A stretch of DNA of 64,000 bases from Acrasis kona (GCA_026419775.2 JAOPGA020000904.1:1-64000), one strand, 5' to 3'. Shown: positions 41,929 to 53,514, numbered from the stretch's first letter. Numbers and translations are program-made. The notes: generated from the sequence alone by a model not told the origin.

Positions 41929-44900
41929 TCAACTCGACAATTTAATCACCATATTAATATTCATACCAGCCAATTCATTCGCCAAATAACGCAACACATA
42001 AGGAATGGTAATGACTTGCAAGCCATTTGCATCGTTCTTACAAGTCTTGCAAGTATGTTTATTTCCGGCACCCTTCTCTGTGCTCAACACCGTGCTCAAC
42101 ATGCTTCCACAATTCGTACAAACGTGTGCAATGTCCTCGTCGCTACAATGCAACAAACGATCTCTGACGATGAACGAAGCACCATAGGCCAACAATCCAT
42201 CACGCTCCATCTCTCCGAAACGTACGCCACCTCCCTTCTTTCTTCCCTTGACAGGTTGATGCGTCAACCGATCGATGGGTCCCTTGCTTCTCACTTGGAA
42301 CTTGTCGCTCACCATGTGACGAAGTCTTTGATAGTACACGACTCCTAAAAAGATGTCGGCTTGCATTTCTCTACCGAGGGTTCCGCTGTACATCATTTCG
42401 TTTCCGTGATAGTTGAATCCAGCTTTCGAAAGTAGAGCCCCGTAATGGTCGACCGCACGATTGTCATGTTCGTCGAATTGGAAGGCGGTGGCATCTGGAT
42501 AGAAACCATGAAGCGCACCTGCTTTGCTGGCCATGCTCTCGATCAACATGCCGATGGTCATTCTCGAAGGGAAGGCATGGGGATTGATGATAATGTCGGG
42601 CGTGATTCCTGAATTGGTGAACGGCATGTCCTCCGTGGGCCACAACATGCTCATGATACCTTTTTGTCCGTGACGCGATGAGAATTTATCTCCAATGGTT
42701 GGATTACGTGGAAGTCTGAATGTAACAATGACCGTTGACACCGAGTTGAGTGGTTGTCCTCTTTCGCTGGCTCCTCTATCTGGCGTAATTCTGTATCCAA
42801 CAATCTTGATGTTATCGACGTAACCTGGATCTACGCTCTTCCATTTGATCTGTTTGTGACTGTTGCTGACGGAATCATAGTAACAGAAAATGGGATCGTC
42901 CAATTCCAAGAGCAACCCGACGGGAGGTAATCCATCGGAATCTAATGTGGGCACGATGAGCTCTGACTGTTGTGCTTCATCTTTATTTTTTTTTGGTTGA
43001 CCGCCGGACTTTATGGACGATCTCCGGTTATCAAAATAGATTTTTCCGTCCTTGTCATAATCGAGTAAATCAATGGCTTGTGTCTTGTATATACTTGCTT
43101 TACCCAATCCACGATCATAACTGCTCTTGTTTACAATCATGGCATCTTCCATGTCATATCCGGTGTAACTAATCACGGCAACTACTGCATTGGTACCTAA
43201 TGGATAGTCATCGGCTGGAATCTTATCCTGATGTTGTGTCCTTGCTAGTGCCTTTTGAGGAGTTTGTAAACGATATAATTTGTTATCGGTACGATATGGG
43301 AAACTAAAGAGTGGGAAACCCATGGTTTGTTTGGCCATCTGACATTGATAAACATTTCTTGGAGATTGATTAAAGTCGCTGAATGGCGTCAAGTTTCCAA
43401 CGTTGGACAACATGTTGTTCGGATTGATTTCAATGTGAGTGGTTCCCTTTTTGATGTGTTCGGTCGTGATTGCAATGTTGAGGAAAATGCCTTCTAGGGC
43501 GCCGATGCTTTCGATTTGGTTGGTTGCTAACGATATGACTGGTCTCTGGAATCTTCCTGAACTAGTTGCCAAGTATAATGTGCCGCCCATTTGTTCTGGG
43601 AGTGGAACGATCTCAATGTGGCTTGGAATGCGAGGATCTGATTTTGTGACCTTGATGTGACGTAATTTGTGTGCGAAGGAGACCAAGTTCGATTTTTGAA
43701 TGACACCGACGACTTGACCGTTTAATGTGACCTGACGCATGTCGTGTTCCTGATCAACGTTTGGTTGGATGCGATGATGACGATGGAACCTCATTCCTAA
43801 TGAAAGTAATGCTTCAATCAATAAATGTTCCTCTTGTTGTCTTTCCGCCTTGTCCATCATGTTCATGTGAATGGTGCATGGATGTGTCAAATGGTTCAAA
43901 AGACCACAAGGCGCACCATCAGGCGTGTGCACTGGGCAAATGAAACCAAACTGATCGGGACGAAGTTTTCTGACGTCTGTAACTCTTGAGTCCATCCAGA
44001 AGGCACCACGATGGATGGATCTGAAATGTGAAATGAAACGGAAGTAGTTAATCTTATCGGCCATCACTGACAGTCCGGAGAATTGTGTCAAGACTGCTTT
44101 CTGGTCATTATATCTTTGTGTTGCTGTGGTGTTCAAGTTACCGGTACTAATGAAGGTCCTGACTGCGCTTGCAATCGATGGATAAGAAGCTTTGATTAAT
44201 TTGGCTGCATAATTGTCGCTCTCAAAATCAACTATTTTTTAGTAAAACGAAGATCACGTTCGATACCTTTTTTAATGTTGGCCATACAGTTGTTGACTGC
44301 TTGTCTCAAAACTGCAGTATAAGTTTGTCCGGGCGATTGACATTCTTGAAGACCAAACACATCAGGACTGTCCGCATCAATTTTATTATCGACGTATCGA
44401 AGTAATTTTTGAATCATGAAAATTAACATGTCGAACTTGGCGGCATTGCTGTCCAAGTGGACCAACAAATCACGATCTAAAATGTCTTGTCCCTTTCTGA
44501 CTCTCTCCTTCTTTGTAAGACCCTCATTTGATGACTTGGAAGAGTGACTGATTAAATCGAGGAAGTCCTCACATGTGTGTCTATCTGGTTGCGTCGTTCT
44601 AATGACGCTCAACATGGTCAACACACGATCCACATTCAACTTGTTACGAATGTCTTTTGGCTCTAGAATGCGCAAGAATAAATCGAGATCGGATGTCTTC
44701 TTTAAAGCTTTTAAAAGTATGATTGAACTCAATGTTTGTGTATTTCCCGAACCAAACGTCATTGTGGTTGTTCCATCATTGCAATAAATTACAATGTTTG
44801 TTTCAAAAGTGCCGTCATCTCTTACGCAACGAATCATGGCACCCTTTTCGGTTGCATTTGGATTTCTCTTTGCCCATGATGATCTCGAGATGCAAAGTGG

Positions 44901-45413
44901 GTATCCTCTCAAATTGGCAATGAGAAGCCTACAAACCTTCTCCGAACCTTTAATGATGAAATAACCTCCAGCTTCGTGTGGCTCTTCGTGTGCTTTTGTG
45001 AGCTCAACTGGGTCCTTGCCCTTCAAATAACAAAGGTCACTTGATACCATGACAGGTACGTAGGCAGTTTTAAATGTGAGGGGGATAGGAGGGTTATTAT
45101 TTACTTTCACCATAAATGTGATATTAAGTGCCCCAGAGTAATCTGCATGTGATATTCTTGCTTGGTATGGGAGCATTTTTCTTGTTGTTTCTGACTGGTG
45201 GACAGGTTTTTCAATCTTCATATTTTCTAATGTGAGTTCTATGGTTTGTCCTCTTATTTGAGTATTGTGCATGCGTAGTGGAGGAATTGTTTTAACCATT
45301 GAACGTAATCCATATCGAACCATGTAATTGAAACTGTCTATATGAGGAGCAGTCATCGCCTGGACTGACTCCTGTAGACGTAAATCGTCCTTGACATTTG
45401 GTTCAAACACCAT
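41929..45413 (-). CDS. POLR1B: RNA polymerase I second-largest subunit
   Basis: Two exons (44267-45413, 41929-44231) with a 35-nt intron give 1,149 residues, the usual RPA135 size. The N-terminus has APHIDSFNYMVRYGL; later HEEPHEAGGYFIIKGSEKVCRLLI is diagnostic for the Pol I paralogue. The second exon has FISTGNL, HRGAFW and RKLRPDQFGFICPVHTPDG, then the catalytic-cleft blocks GYDMEDAMIVNKSSYDRG and GDKFSSRHGQKG. A C-terminal zinc site is CTNCGSML with CKTCK. It forms half of the Pol I active centre for rRNA synthesis in the nucleolus. The exon join could alternatively be explained by a one-base difference in an A6 run (44235-44240), discussed separately. Confidence 0.93.
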
Positions 45414-45487
45414 TTCTCAAAAGTGTGAAATCAAATAGTTCGTTGAATTGTATGCTCAACTCTTGGGTCAACCTTTAAACATAAAAA
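45414..45487. promoter_or_regulatory. 74-bp divergent spacer, presumed bidirectional promoter
   Basis: Separates the start codons of the Pol I subunit gene (minus) and a small membrane-protein gene (plus). No distinct promoter motif is obvious. Confidence 0.45.
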
Positions 45488-45820
45488 ATGCCAAGCTTCT
45501 CTGAACTCCTAACCAGCGCAAAGACCTACTTGAACAGCCCCGTCCCACAAAAAGTGATTTACGGATTAAGGCAACTTTCACCATATGCACCGGCACGCAG
45601 ATTCCAAGATGCCGGAAAAACACATTTGGTATGTTTTTAATCATTGCAACATTCTTACCAATTATTAATTTAGGTCGTAATTTATTTCTTATCTCTTTTA
45701 GTTGTTGCACCATGTGTTTACGTTTTTGCCAACAAGAGATATCAAGCATTTAAAATCCGTCAGGAGATTAAGCAAATACAAAGAGCAAGAGAACAAGAAT
45801 GGGCGCAAGAACATAATTAA
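45488..45820 (+). CDS. Small single-TM protein, possibly mitochondrial
   Basis: Two exons (45488-45628, 45674-45820) with a 45-nt intron give 95 residues. The N-terminal half is amphipathic and basic with few acidic residues (VIYGLRQLSPYAPARRFQ). Splicing fuses it in frame to a hydrophobic segment (VVIYFLSLLVVAPCVYVFA), followed by a highly charged helix (RQEIKQIQRAREQEWAQE). This layout is typical of accessory subunits of mitochondrial inner-membrane complexes, but I do not recognise a specific subunit. Each exon is too short to stand out alone, so it is easily missed. Confidence 0.65.
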
Positions 45821-45931
45821 ATTGAGGTTTAGGGTATTTTATGTTTTTTATGTATACCTGTTATATAAAGGGCTTGTACTAACATCGTGCTTTTTGTTTT
45901 TGTTTATTTTTGATTAATTTTTGAAGACAGT

Positions 45932-47782
45932 ATGCTAACCAGGCTTTTTAAAAACACTCCGCGGTTCGTAAGACCTTATTCAATCGCATTCTCTTCGATA
46001 AACAAGCAACGCGTGAGAGCATTCTCCGTTAGTCGAGTGAAAAACTATGACCCCATTACAGAAATGGCAATGGAGGCTGAAAAATTCAAACCGAAGGATC
46101 ACGAAGAGATTGAGAGTAACTTGGAACAACTCGAGAAGGATTTAGACCATGTGGATGCGCACAAAGCTAATGATGCATTTGATAAGTTGTTGGAGTCATA
46201 CAAATCATTATACATGTTTAGAGAAGCTCTAGACCTTCTTAAGCGTCGCGGTTTGTCTTTCAAAAAAGATGTGTTCGGATCACAAAGCAAAGAATTTGCT
46301 CAAGTGTATTCTGAAGTCGCGAAGGTGTCGAAAATACTCGGTATGTGGAGGGAGGCTTTAGTTAACCAACAATCCTGCATCGAGTTAAAATCACAAGTCT
46401 ACGGCTTCGATGAGGCGGAATTCAACCAAGTTCAAAGGCGCGATCTTGCAAAAGATTACGATCATCTGGGTGTGATTAACAACAGGATTGGTAATAAAGA
46501 TGGAGCAAAAGATAACTTTGAGAAGGCTATTTCACTATTTGAGTTCGGTGAGCAAGAGAACATACCAATAGAACATGTTGAAACACTATATCACTTATCA
46601 TCAATGTTTTACACAAAGAGACAGTTCGAAGAGTCTTACAAGTTATTAGACAAGGCTTCTCAACTTTATAATAGGGTATCTACAAACGTACCTACTGAGA
46701 AAGTTGCAGACGTCATGAGTGAAGTTTACTTGTCCATGGCTAATTCGTCAATGTACCTTGAAGCACATACCCAAGAGTCGGAACCATTGTATATGGTAAG
46801 TTTCAACTTTAGTTAACCATTAATGTTGTAGAAAGCAGTAACTATTTTGGAGAATGCTTTCGGACCAAAACATGAACGTGTTGGAAGATTATACTATTCA
46901 CTCGGTGTCCTCAAAAGTTCAAGAGGTGATCCCGATGCAGCAGAAAAATACACCAATCAAGCACTGTCCATTCTCGAGGCAGGAGAAGAGGGATCCAACT
47001 ATCATGAGAGGAAACTAGAAATGGGAAAATGCTTCTTGACTTTGGGCACACTTTACAGAGAATCCAACCCAGAGAAGGCGATCGACTTTTTCAAAAAATC
47101 TCTAGAGCTTCATTCTAGTGTTGCAGCAGGCCCACAATCATCTACATATGACTTTAATGATGTGAGTACCAAATTAGGTAACATCAACGGCTTAGACGTT
47201 GCTCATGCATTCAACGTTTTGGGTTCGTTATACCTAAACATTGAAACACCATCGTACAATTTGGAAGAATCATTCAAATACTTGAACAAGGCTTTAGTGG
47301 TGTCACAAACAATTTCACAAGGAGACGGACCGCCTGGTGACAACATTGTAGCCGCCAGTACTTTAATGAACATGGGTTTGTACTTCCAAAGAAAAGAAAA
47401 CTTTGACGAAGCCCACAATCACTTCAAGTCATCTTATGATTGTTATTCAAACATTTATCCCAACGACTTCCATCCTGACTTGGGACCCCTGTGTTACCAA
47501 TGGAGTCGCAATTACCTAGCACTTGGTAAAGTCTTGGAAGCGAAGCGATCGTGTGAACTCAGCAGAGATATTGTGCTTGGCACATCTCCAACTGCATTTC
47601 ATCCTCTCCTGGACGCAAACTTTGAACTATTGCGCGAGATCCAACCAAAAATTGACAAGAGCAAAATGACTGAGGATGATTTGGAAGAGGAGAACAGGAA
47701 AGATAAAGATAGCGACGTGAGAGAACGTATGGTTAAAATGAAGAGAAAAGTGGAAGAGATGGAAAAGAAAGGAGAGCTTTAA
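45932..47782 (+). CDS. Mitochondrial-targeted TPR protein
   Basis: Two exons (45932-46795, 46832-47782) with a 36-nt intron give 604 residues. The first 35 residues are rich in Arg, Ser and Phe without acids (MLTRLFKNTPRFVRPYSIAF), a likely mitochondrial presequence. The rest is a chain of helical pairs resembling tetratricopeptide repeats of the kinesin-light-chain type: YDHLGVINNRIGNKDGAKDNF, LYYSLGVLKSSRGDPDAAEKY, LTLGTLYRESNPEKAIDFFKK and LMNMGLYFQRKENFDEAHNHF. A charged C-terminal helix closes the protein. TPRs mediate protein contacts. No catalytic domain is seen, so a role in mitochondrial assembly or scaffolding is inferred. Confidence 0.85.
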
Positions 47783-47796
47783 TAAATCAAAATTGT

Positions 47797-48586
47797 TTAT
47801 ATAAAGTCTTCATCACTTATTTGTCGTGCATGGTCCTTCAAGTATTTAATTAGTACTTGTATGCTGTCCTCCACACCACCACCTGTCAAAGCCGATATTG
47901 TTTTTACAAAATATATATTGTCCTTTGTTGAACCTGCACCTTGGTCCAAGGAGTCTATAAATATTTTCCGGAACACGACTTGTTCTCTCTCGGTTCCAAT
48001 GACTGGATGTGCAATGTGAATGGTTCCACGCTCTTTGGCTATAATGGGAGTTGGCATTGGAGTTTGGGGAGAAGGTGGTTCTGTAAATGACCTGTAGTTA
48101 GCCATTATCATGAGCGGTACGCCATCTAAATCTTTTTCACTTCGCAACATTTCAAATTCTTTTTGTGACTCTTCTAAATTGTGTATGTTGCTGTCGCTTG
48201 CGTCAACAACATAGATGAGTGCATGGCAAGATTTAAAGTACTCTTTCCATAAAGACCTAAAGTCTTTTTTACCACCCATATCCCAAAATTTCAGTTTTAC
48301 ACCATTTACCTCGACATCCGCAACTTTCAGAGCGTAAGTTCAAGCACTAATTAAATATGTATATACCATTAAGTCCAAAAGTGGGTGTGATTTTTTCTGG
48401 GCCCATTCCTTGTGTTTTGGTGAAGATGGTCTTGATGCTTTCTATTAAAAGCTACTGCATGTTATTTGTGAGTACAAATGTATTATATCATACAGTTTTA
48501 CCCGCTCCGTCGAGACCGAGCACAAGAACATTAAATTGTTTCTTTTGAGTGGCATAAACAAATAGTCCATGGAGCAGACTGAACAT
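47797..48586 (-). CDS. ARFRP1/Arf-like small GTPase with altered G4
   Basis: Three exons (48494-48586, 48367-48451, 47797-48323) with introns of 42 and 43 nt give 234 residues. G1 is LGLDGAGKT, switch I region is KITPTFGLNVADVEV, and G3 is FWDMGGKKDFRSLW; WDMGG with a downstream YFKSCHALIYVVD is the Arf/ARFRP1 type. No myristoylated glycine follows the start, as in ARFRP1. The G4 position, normally NKxD, reads ANYRSF and is followed by a Pro-rich insertion of about 25 residues; G5 is present as TISALTGGG. Guanine specificity may therefore be altered. ARFRP1 controls Golgi recruitment of Arl1. Family membership is good, nucleotide behaviour uncertain. Confidence 0.82.
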
Positions 48587-48797
48587 TTGTGTACGTCAAC
48601 TGAAATCTCGTTGGAAGAGTCCAATTTACTAATAATTGTAATATAGCAACAATTTTATCGCACTGTGCAAAGAAAGTGGTTCTACAGTTTTTAAGGTCTT
48701 TTAGACCATCTAGACTGTGTCGAGAAGAAAATACTCAAATTAGAGGTAAACTATACAAAGAACATGATTGTAACGTCAGTTCCGAAAAGTGAAAAAA

Positions 48798-49076
48798 ATG
48801 AAGAAAGTCAAGTACTGCCATCCGTTGGACTTGAATAAACTGAACAAAAAAGTAGGATATGATGACGTGTATTCAACAACCTACCACCTTTCATGTCCTA
48901 GTTGTGGAGAGTTAATGTACACCTACGTTTCTTTGTCCTCCGACAGTAGAGACCCACCAAATAAAACCACGCATGCCAATTATGACTGGTACAAAGAGGC
49001 TTTTACATCCACTTACGGAAAGGAGCAATGGAACTTGTATGGAAGGGAGGTAGAGGTTGTAGACTGTTTAGATTAG
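48798..49076 (+). CDS. Small protein with one CxxC motif, unknown family
   Basis: 92 residues from the ATG at 48798. An N-terminal basic stretch is followed by YHLSCPSCGELMYTYVS, a single CPSC knuckle that could bind metal with another Cys pair or a partner. The end is WNLYGREVEVVDCLD. No signal peptide or membrane segment. I do not recognise the family; composition and clean boundaries suggest a real gene. Confidence 0.55.
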   Translation: MKKVKYCHPLDLNKLNKKVGYDDVYSTTYHLSCPSCGELMYTYVSLSSDSRDPPNKTTHANYDWYKEAFTSTYGKEQWNLYGREVEVVDCLD

Positions 49077-49222
49077 TTTCTTGTCAAGATGATATCAGTT
49101 TTATTTGTACCTTATGTTGCAAAATAAAAAAAAAAGAAAGAAACAGTATTTTGAAAACAAAAGATGAATTACTTTTGCGTTGTAAGAATTATCTTTAATT
49201 TTAGAAATTCATTTTTAGAAAC

Positions 49223-49519
49223 ATGATTGATAATGTCGAAAACACCGAAGCAAAAAGTGTGGATGTAGTGGTTGGAAATGCAATTGTACCGAATGCGGAC
49301 TTATCCGTACATCAAGGAACTCTTCCAACACATTCTAGCGAGGTATAGTCTGATAATTTTTGCATCTTTGACGTAAAGGTTGGCAAAGGTGTTTTGATTG
49401 GGGGAGTATTGGGAAGTGTTGTCCCTGGAGTGGGTACTGTAATTGGTGCGGTAGTTGGTGGTGCAGTTGGTAGACACGCCAAGAAAAAGCACATAAAGGA
49501 AGGAACACATAAATTCTAA
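49223..49519 (+). CDS. Small glycine-zipper membrane protein
   Basis: Two exons (49223-49342, 49379-49519) with a 36-nt intron give 86 residues. The first exon is polar. The second encodes a glycine-rich hydrophobic hairpin, GVLIGGVLGSVVPGVGTV then IGAVVGGAVG, with G-x3-G spacing typical of glycine-zipper proteins that pack in membranes, followed by a basic tail (RHAKKKHIKEG). Similar short proteins occur in bacteria and protists without one shared role. The exon join keeps frame. Opposite-strand frames here look like shadows. Confidence 0.6.
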
Positions 49520-49934
49520 CAACAGTGTATAGATTGACAATAAAACAACATTTCATCATTATTGTATATACACCAAGGAACGCCAGTATAAATTTTTTTA
49601 AAAACATCACCCGTCCGTAAATCTTCCCTTGATCCGAGCAGGTGCTTCATCATGATGTAAAAAGAGTGTACTCCTTCAAACTCTGCACCAGTTCTTACAT
49701 AATTAATGACAAGAGTATACCTTTGAGATCAACAAATGCTCCTCTAAAAACTTTGAATTTCTAATTTATACCAGTTATGACACCGCTACATGAATCAGTA
49801 AAGTCCCTTGATTATAAAAATGAACCAACTCAAAGAGACACCCTTCTGGCACTCCTACACAAGATATCATAATACTAATTCATAATAAAATTTAACTTTT
49901 ATAATACATGATGTCTTTTAGCGGAGAAATGTCT
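49520..49934. other. Spacer, no gene seen
   Basis: About 415 bases between convergent genes. AATAAAAC just after 49540 could be a polyadenylation signal. No frame or repeat supported. Confidence 0.5.
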
Positions 49935-51604
49935 TTAAAAAGAGTTTACAACACTACGAGCAACATGACCCATAAGGAAGGGTCTAAACATTTTCAACAA
50001 CAAACCAATAATATACATTTTGATTTCTTGCATTAGAATCTTAGCCTCAAAAAAGTATCTAACGACCAAAGGCGCCTCTTCACCACCTCTAATTGTTCTG
50101 TCGGCCACCCTCGCCATAATTGTAAATCTGTTCACGGGCGACCCAAGCTCAATGTTAATCGCTCTCAATAGAGCACTGGTCCGCAATACGATAGCTAATT
50201 CCTTTGGAGCTTTTCTAGCCAAGTCATCGAACGAATCACTCATTTGTTCGAACTTTTTCATTAATTCTTCTAATTCTTCCTTTTTCATCACCTCTCCGCT
50301 GCTTTGTGATAGATCAACGTCGTATCCTGAAAAAGTGTTTATCATTTTGAAAAGTTTGTAATTTTTAATTCCTAACGAATCGCAGTATTCTTTGACTCCA
50401 TCATCATCTCCCATCACGACAGCTCTCCAAAACTTTGCATATCCTAAAAACGTCAGAACGTGTCAAGTGTTTTATTACCTTGTGAAACTGATTTTGGAAG
50501 CTCCATGTAGAGTCCGTGATCTAGAAGGACTATTTGAGGACGTCCATGGCGGTTCCTAACAAAAACATTTGCAGCATGTAAGTCACCATGAACAAATCCA
50601 TGTTTGAAAACCATCTCTGCAAAAACTTCATTTAAGGTGGCAGACACTTCTTTTACGGAAAGACCCAATGATGTGATCCCAAGTTTGTCGTTCACCTTGA
50701 CTGCAGGATCGTCCCTGGTTCCAATGTATTCCATCACCAACAAGTTCTTACCGCTAATTTCATCAAGGACAATGGGAACATGGACGTCTGATCTGTCCCT
50801 AAAGTTGTACTTTGTTCTCTTTGAGTTGTTGGCCTCTCCTATGAAATCCAATTCTAAAAGTATTGCATCTTGTACTTCTTCGGGCTGCCCAACTTTCTTT
50901 CCTGTTAGGTACGAGATAAGCCTGTTCATCACCCTTTGTGAGAAAAGGTCGCTGTTTAAGTAATAGGAAACTTTTGGATATTGTATTTTGACGGCTACTT
51001 GTCTTCCATCAACTGTGACGGCTCTATGAACTTGAGCAAGTGAAGCTGCTGCTATTGGCTCTTCTTCGAATTGACTAAATAGCTCCTGCCTGGTTCTACC
51101 AAGCTCTCTGATGAACACGCCTTCTACTTCACGAATGTTCAAATGTGGTGCTTTATCTTGAAGTTGTTTCAAAGTGTCTGCGTAGACATCAGGAATAAAA
51201 CCTCTCATGGCAACAAACTGCTGACCGAATTTTACGTACAGACCTCCGTTACTTTTAAATAATTTGAGCAGCTTGTTCGCACTCCTTTCGTCTACTTCAT
51301 CTCTGTACGAGTCGCACAATTTGAAGTCCTCAACAAGGATTTTATGAATGTAATAGTCAAGTGCAATGCCTGCCATGCAGGAGATTGAAATTGTTGAACG
51401 AGCACCACCTTCTAAAACTCTTACAACTGGCGTCACAAAGGGTTGTACAATCTGTTTATAGTAGAACCTTTCATGGTGGAAAACTGGGTCATCCAAATGT
51501 AGTGCGTTATAGGACCTCACGAGTGCGTATGACGACAACCCTACACCAGTCAGGCTCAGTAGAAACTTTTTAAAGAGACCTGCTTCCTTCAGTGTTGATA
51601 GCAT
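49935..51604 (-). CDS. ABC1/ADCK (UbiB-family) atypical kinase
   Basis: Two exons (50479-51604, 49935-50443) with a 35-nt intron give 544 residues. A hydrophobic N-terminal segment (LLSLTGVGLSSYALV) may be an inner-membrane anchor. Family motifs are in order: KFGQ of the KxGQ box, AAASLAQVH in place of a glycine-rich loop, VAVKIQYP with the catalytic lysine, HGDLHAANVF as catalytic loop and LLDHG as the DFG equivalent. The pattern is closest to ADCK1-type proteins. UbiB kinases support coenzyme Q synthesis or lipid homeostasis in mitochondria and plastids. The second exon completes the C-terminal lobe. Confidence 0.9.
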
Positions 51605-51855
51605 ATGTTGATATAATGTGGATTTCTAAAGAAATTTTGATATCCGACCATGAATTTTCATATTTTATGTCGGCGTTCCAACTTCGGTCGGGCTGTTACA
51701 AACACAAAAAAATAATTACGAATGGCGCAGCTTCTATTTGAATCATCACAAAGAATGAATCCTGTTCATATTGCTATTTGACAATAGGATTCACACTTTT
51801 GTTAATTGGGCAAATAGATTTTTAAGAGGGTTGGTTCTTATTACGTTCAAGTTTA

Positions 51856-53514
51856 TTACAATTCTACAACATCAGATTGGTGAACTATGCTGATTATTAT
51901 CACATATGACTCCTGGTCACCTTCTGAGTCCTCGTGCTTTTGGTATTTCAATGTCACATTCTTCATAATTGTTGGTGTAGCAGCATCCAAGAGGCTATCA
52001 TCGATTATACTGGACACCTTGACTTGAACGCCAATTTTATCAACATCTTTTGTCTTCATAAAGGTGTTTACAAGCTTATCATCCGCACTCTCAAAAAACA
52101 TTGGATCCAATTCCACAAGTATACTACTCAACATAACGCCGGCGGTCCATTCCTGCTCATTGAACTCAAAAAGTTTGTCAAAATTTTTGTTTGATTGTAA
52201 AATCTTGCCAACCATATTCACCACAACGACAATATCAGGAATCGAGTTGATGATGCTCCTAGACTTGGCTTCGGATTTGACTGACTTTTTTAAGAGACTG
52301 GATAGCTTTGTTCTATGGTTTTCCAATACTCCAACCCGATCCCTCGTCACATCCTGCATTCTTTTAACTACTACGACTCTTCTATAACCACAGACAGATA
52401 CCAGGCCAACCTCAATAATTAGCAGTACCACCAAACAAACACAAAGTGGAATGGCCTTATAGTACGACGAAGACCGAGCCGTGGAAAAACAAATGATTTT
52501 ATATTGTTTATTGTATAGTGTAATGCTATGATAGGGGCTCCTGAACATCGACTGACTGAGCAGAGCCTCAACGTCGCTGAAAGTATAATTTCCATCCTCC
52601 TTACCTATTTTAATACCATTTGTGAAGATGGTCATAACGTTATTTTTATCGTCGAGCATGGCTAACCCCTGTTGGTTGTCTAATGTAGTTGATGCATTCA
52701 TTAGATTTTTTAGTAACATGCTGCTACTAATAAATCCTACCGTTACATTGTTTTTGACGACTGGTGCGTATGTTATAACCCCGCTGGCATCCCCTACGAC
52801 TCCGGCGATTGTCACCTTGTCTGACACAATGATTTGCTTGGATGCGCGAGCCGCCTGCAGAGTTCTATTACGAAGCGGATTACTCCCCAGATTCGTGCTA
52901 ATATTACCGTTTAGTGGCAGGTATAATGTGACTAGGAAGTATTCCGAACGCACGACATCCAATTTTCCTGTGGCTCCAAACTCTTTAACATTCGATATGT
53001 TGGAATACAATCCGCCCCATGATCGTATAGTTGAAAAGTAATTTGTCAGATTGTTGTTGTCTACAATTTGTATGTAGTTGTATGATTTGATGTAGTCCTT
53101 GAGTTCGACGTCCCCATTACTATAGGTAACCGAAGACAGTGACGAAGTAAATGGGAGGAATTGCTTGTAGAAAGTAACGCCGTCGAACAATGATAGCATT
53201 GTTCTTATCATGAGCAGGTCGCTCGTAATTTCATCCATGTTCTTGTTCAGTTCAAACGTGATATCTAGAGCACCCCTCTGAAAGTTATCGTTATCTTGAA
53301 TGAGTTGATCATTTTTCATGACGAAGAACCCGGTGAGGCCTCCAGTTAAGCATAGGACCAGAAAAACGATACCTACCAGTACAAATACCCAATCGGCAAA
53401 TGTGATCTTTGATAGATTTTTGTACTGACGTTCCAAATAGTTCTTCGAGGTAGAATCTTTCGACGATTGTGTATCGCTGCCACTAGACTCGTTCGCCTTG
53501 GTATTAGAAGGCAT
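51856..53514 (-). CDS. Two-TM receptor with CHASE-like sensor and terminal PAS domain
   Basis: Single-exon protein of 552 residues. A Ser-rich cytoplasmic N-terminus precedes TM1 (about residues 42-68). An extracellular domain of roughly 290 residues follows, with several N-x-S/T sites, then TM2 (about 352-375). A coiled linker (about 385-420) leads to a PAS domain (about 425-545; SIINSIPDIVVVVNMVGKILQSN). It ends shortly after PAS with no kinase, cyclase or RGS domain. The layout parallels the receptor at 3144-5355 but lacks HAMP-like conservation and the RGS output, so it may act by dimerising with another protein. Confidence 0.78.
   Translation of the reverse strand: MPSNTKANESSGSDTQSSKDSTSKNYLERQYKNLSKITFADWVFVLVGIVFLVLCLTGGLTGFFVMKNDQLIQDNDNFQRGALDITFELNKNMDEITSDLLMIRTMLSLFDGVTFYKQFLPFTSSLSSVTYSNGDVELKDYIKSYNYIQIVDNNNLTNYFSTIRSWGGLYSNISNVKEFGATGKLDVVRSEYFLVTLYLPLNGNISTNLGSNPLRNRTLQAARASKQIIVSDKVTIAGVVGDASGVITYAPVVKNNVTVGFISSSMLLKNLMNASTTLDNQQGLAMLDDKNNVMTIFTNGIKIGKEDGNYTFSDVEALLSQSMFRSPYHSITLYNKQYKIICFSTARSSSYYKAIPLCVCLVVLLIIEVGLVSVCGYRRVVVVKRMQDVTRDRVGVLENHRTKLSSLLKKSVKSEAKSRSIINSIPDIVVVVNMVGKILQSNKNFDKLFEFNEQEWTAGVMLSSILVELDPMFFESADDKLVNTFMKTKDVDKIGVQVKVSSIIDDSLLDAATPTIMKNVTLKYQKHEDSEGDQESYVIIISIVHQSDVVEL

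Noticed and set aside
49301-49610. Three overlapping minus-strand frames
   Set aside because: They are shadows of the glycine-zipper exon; Thr/Pro text mirrors glycine codons.
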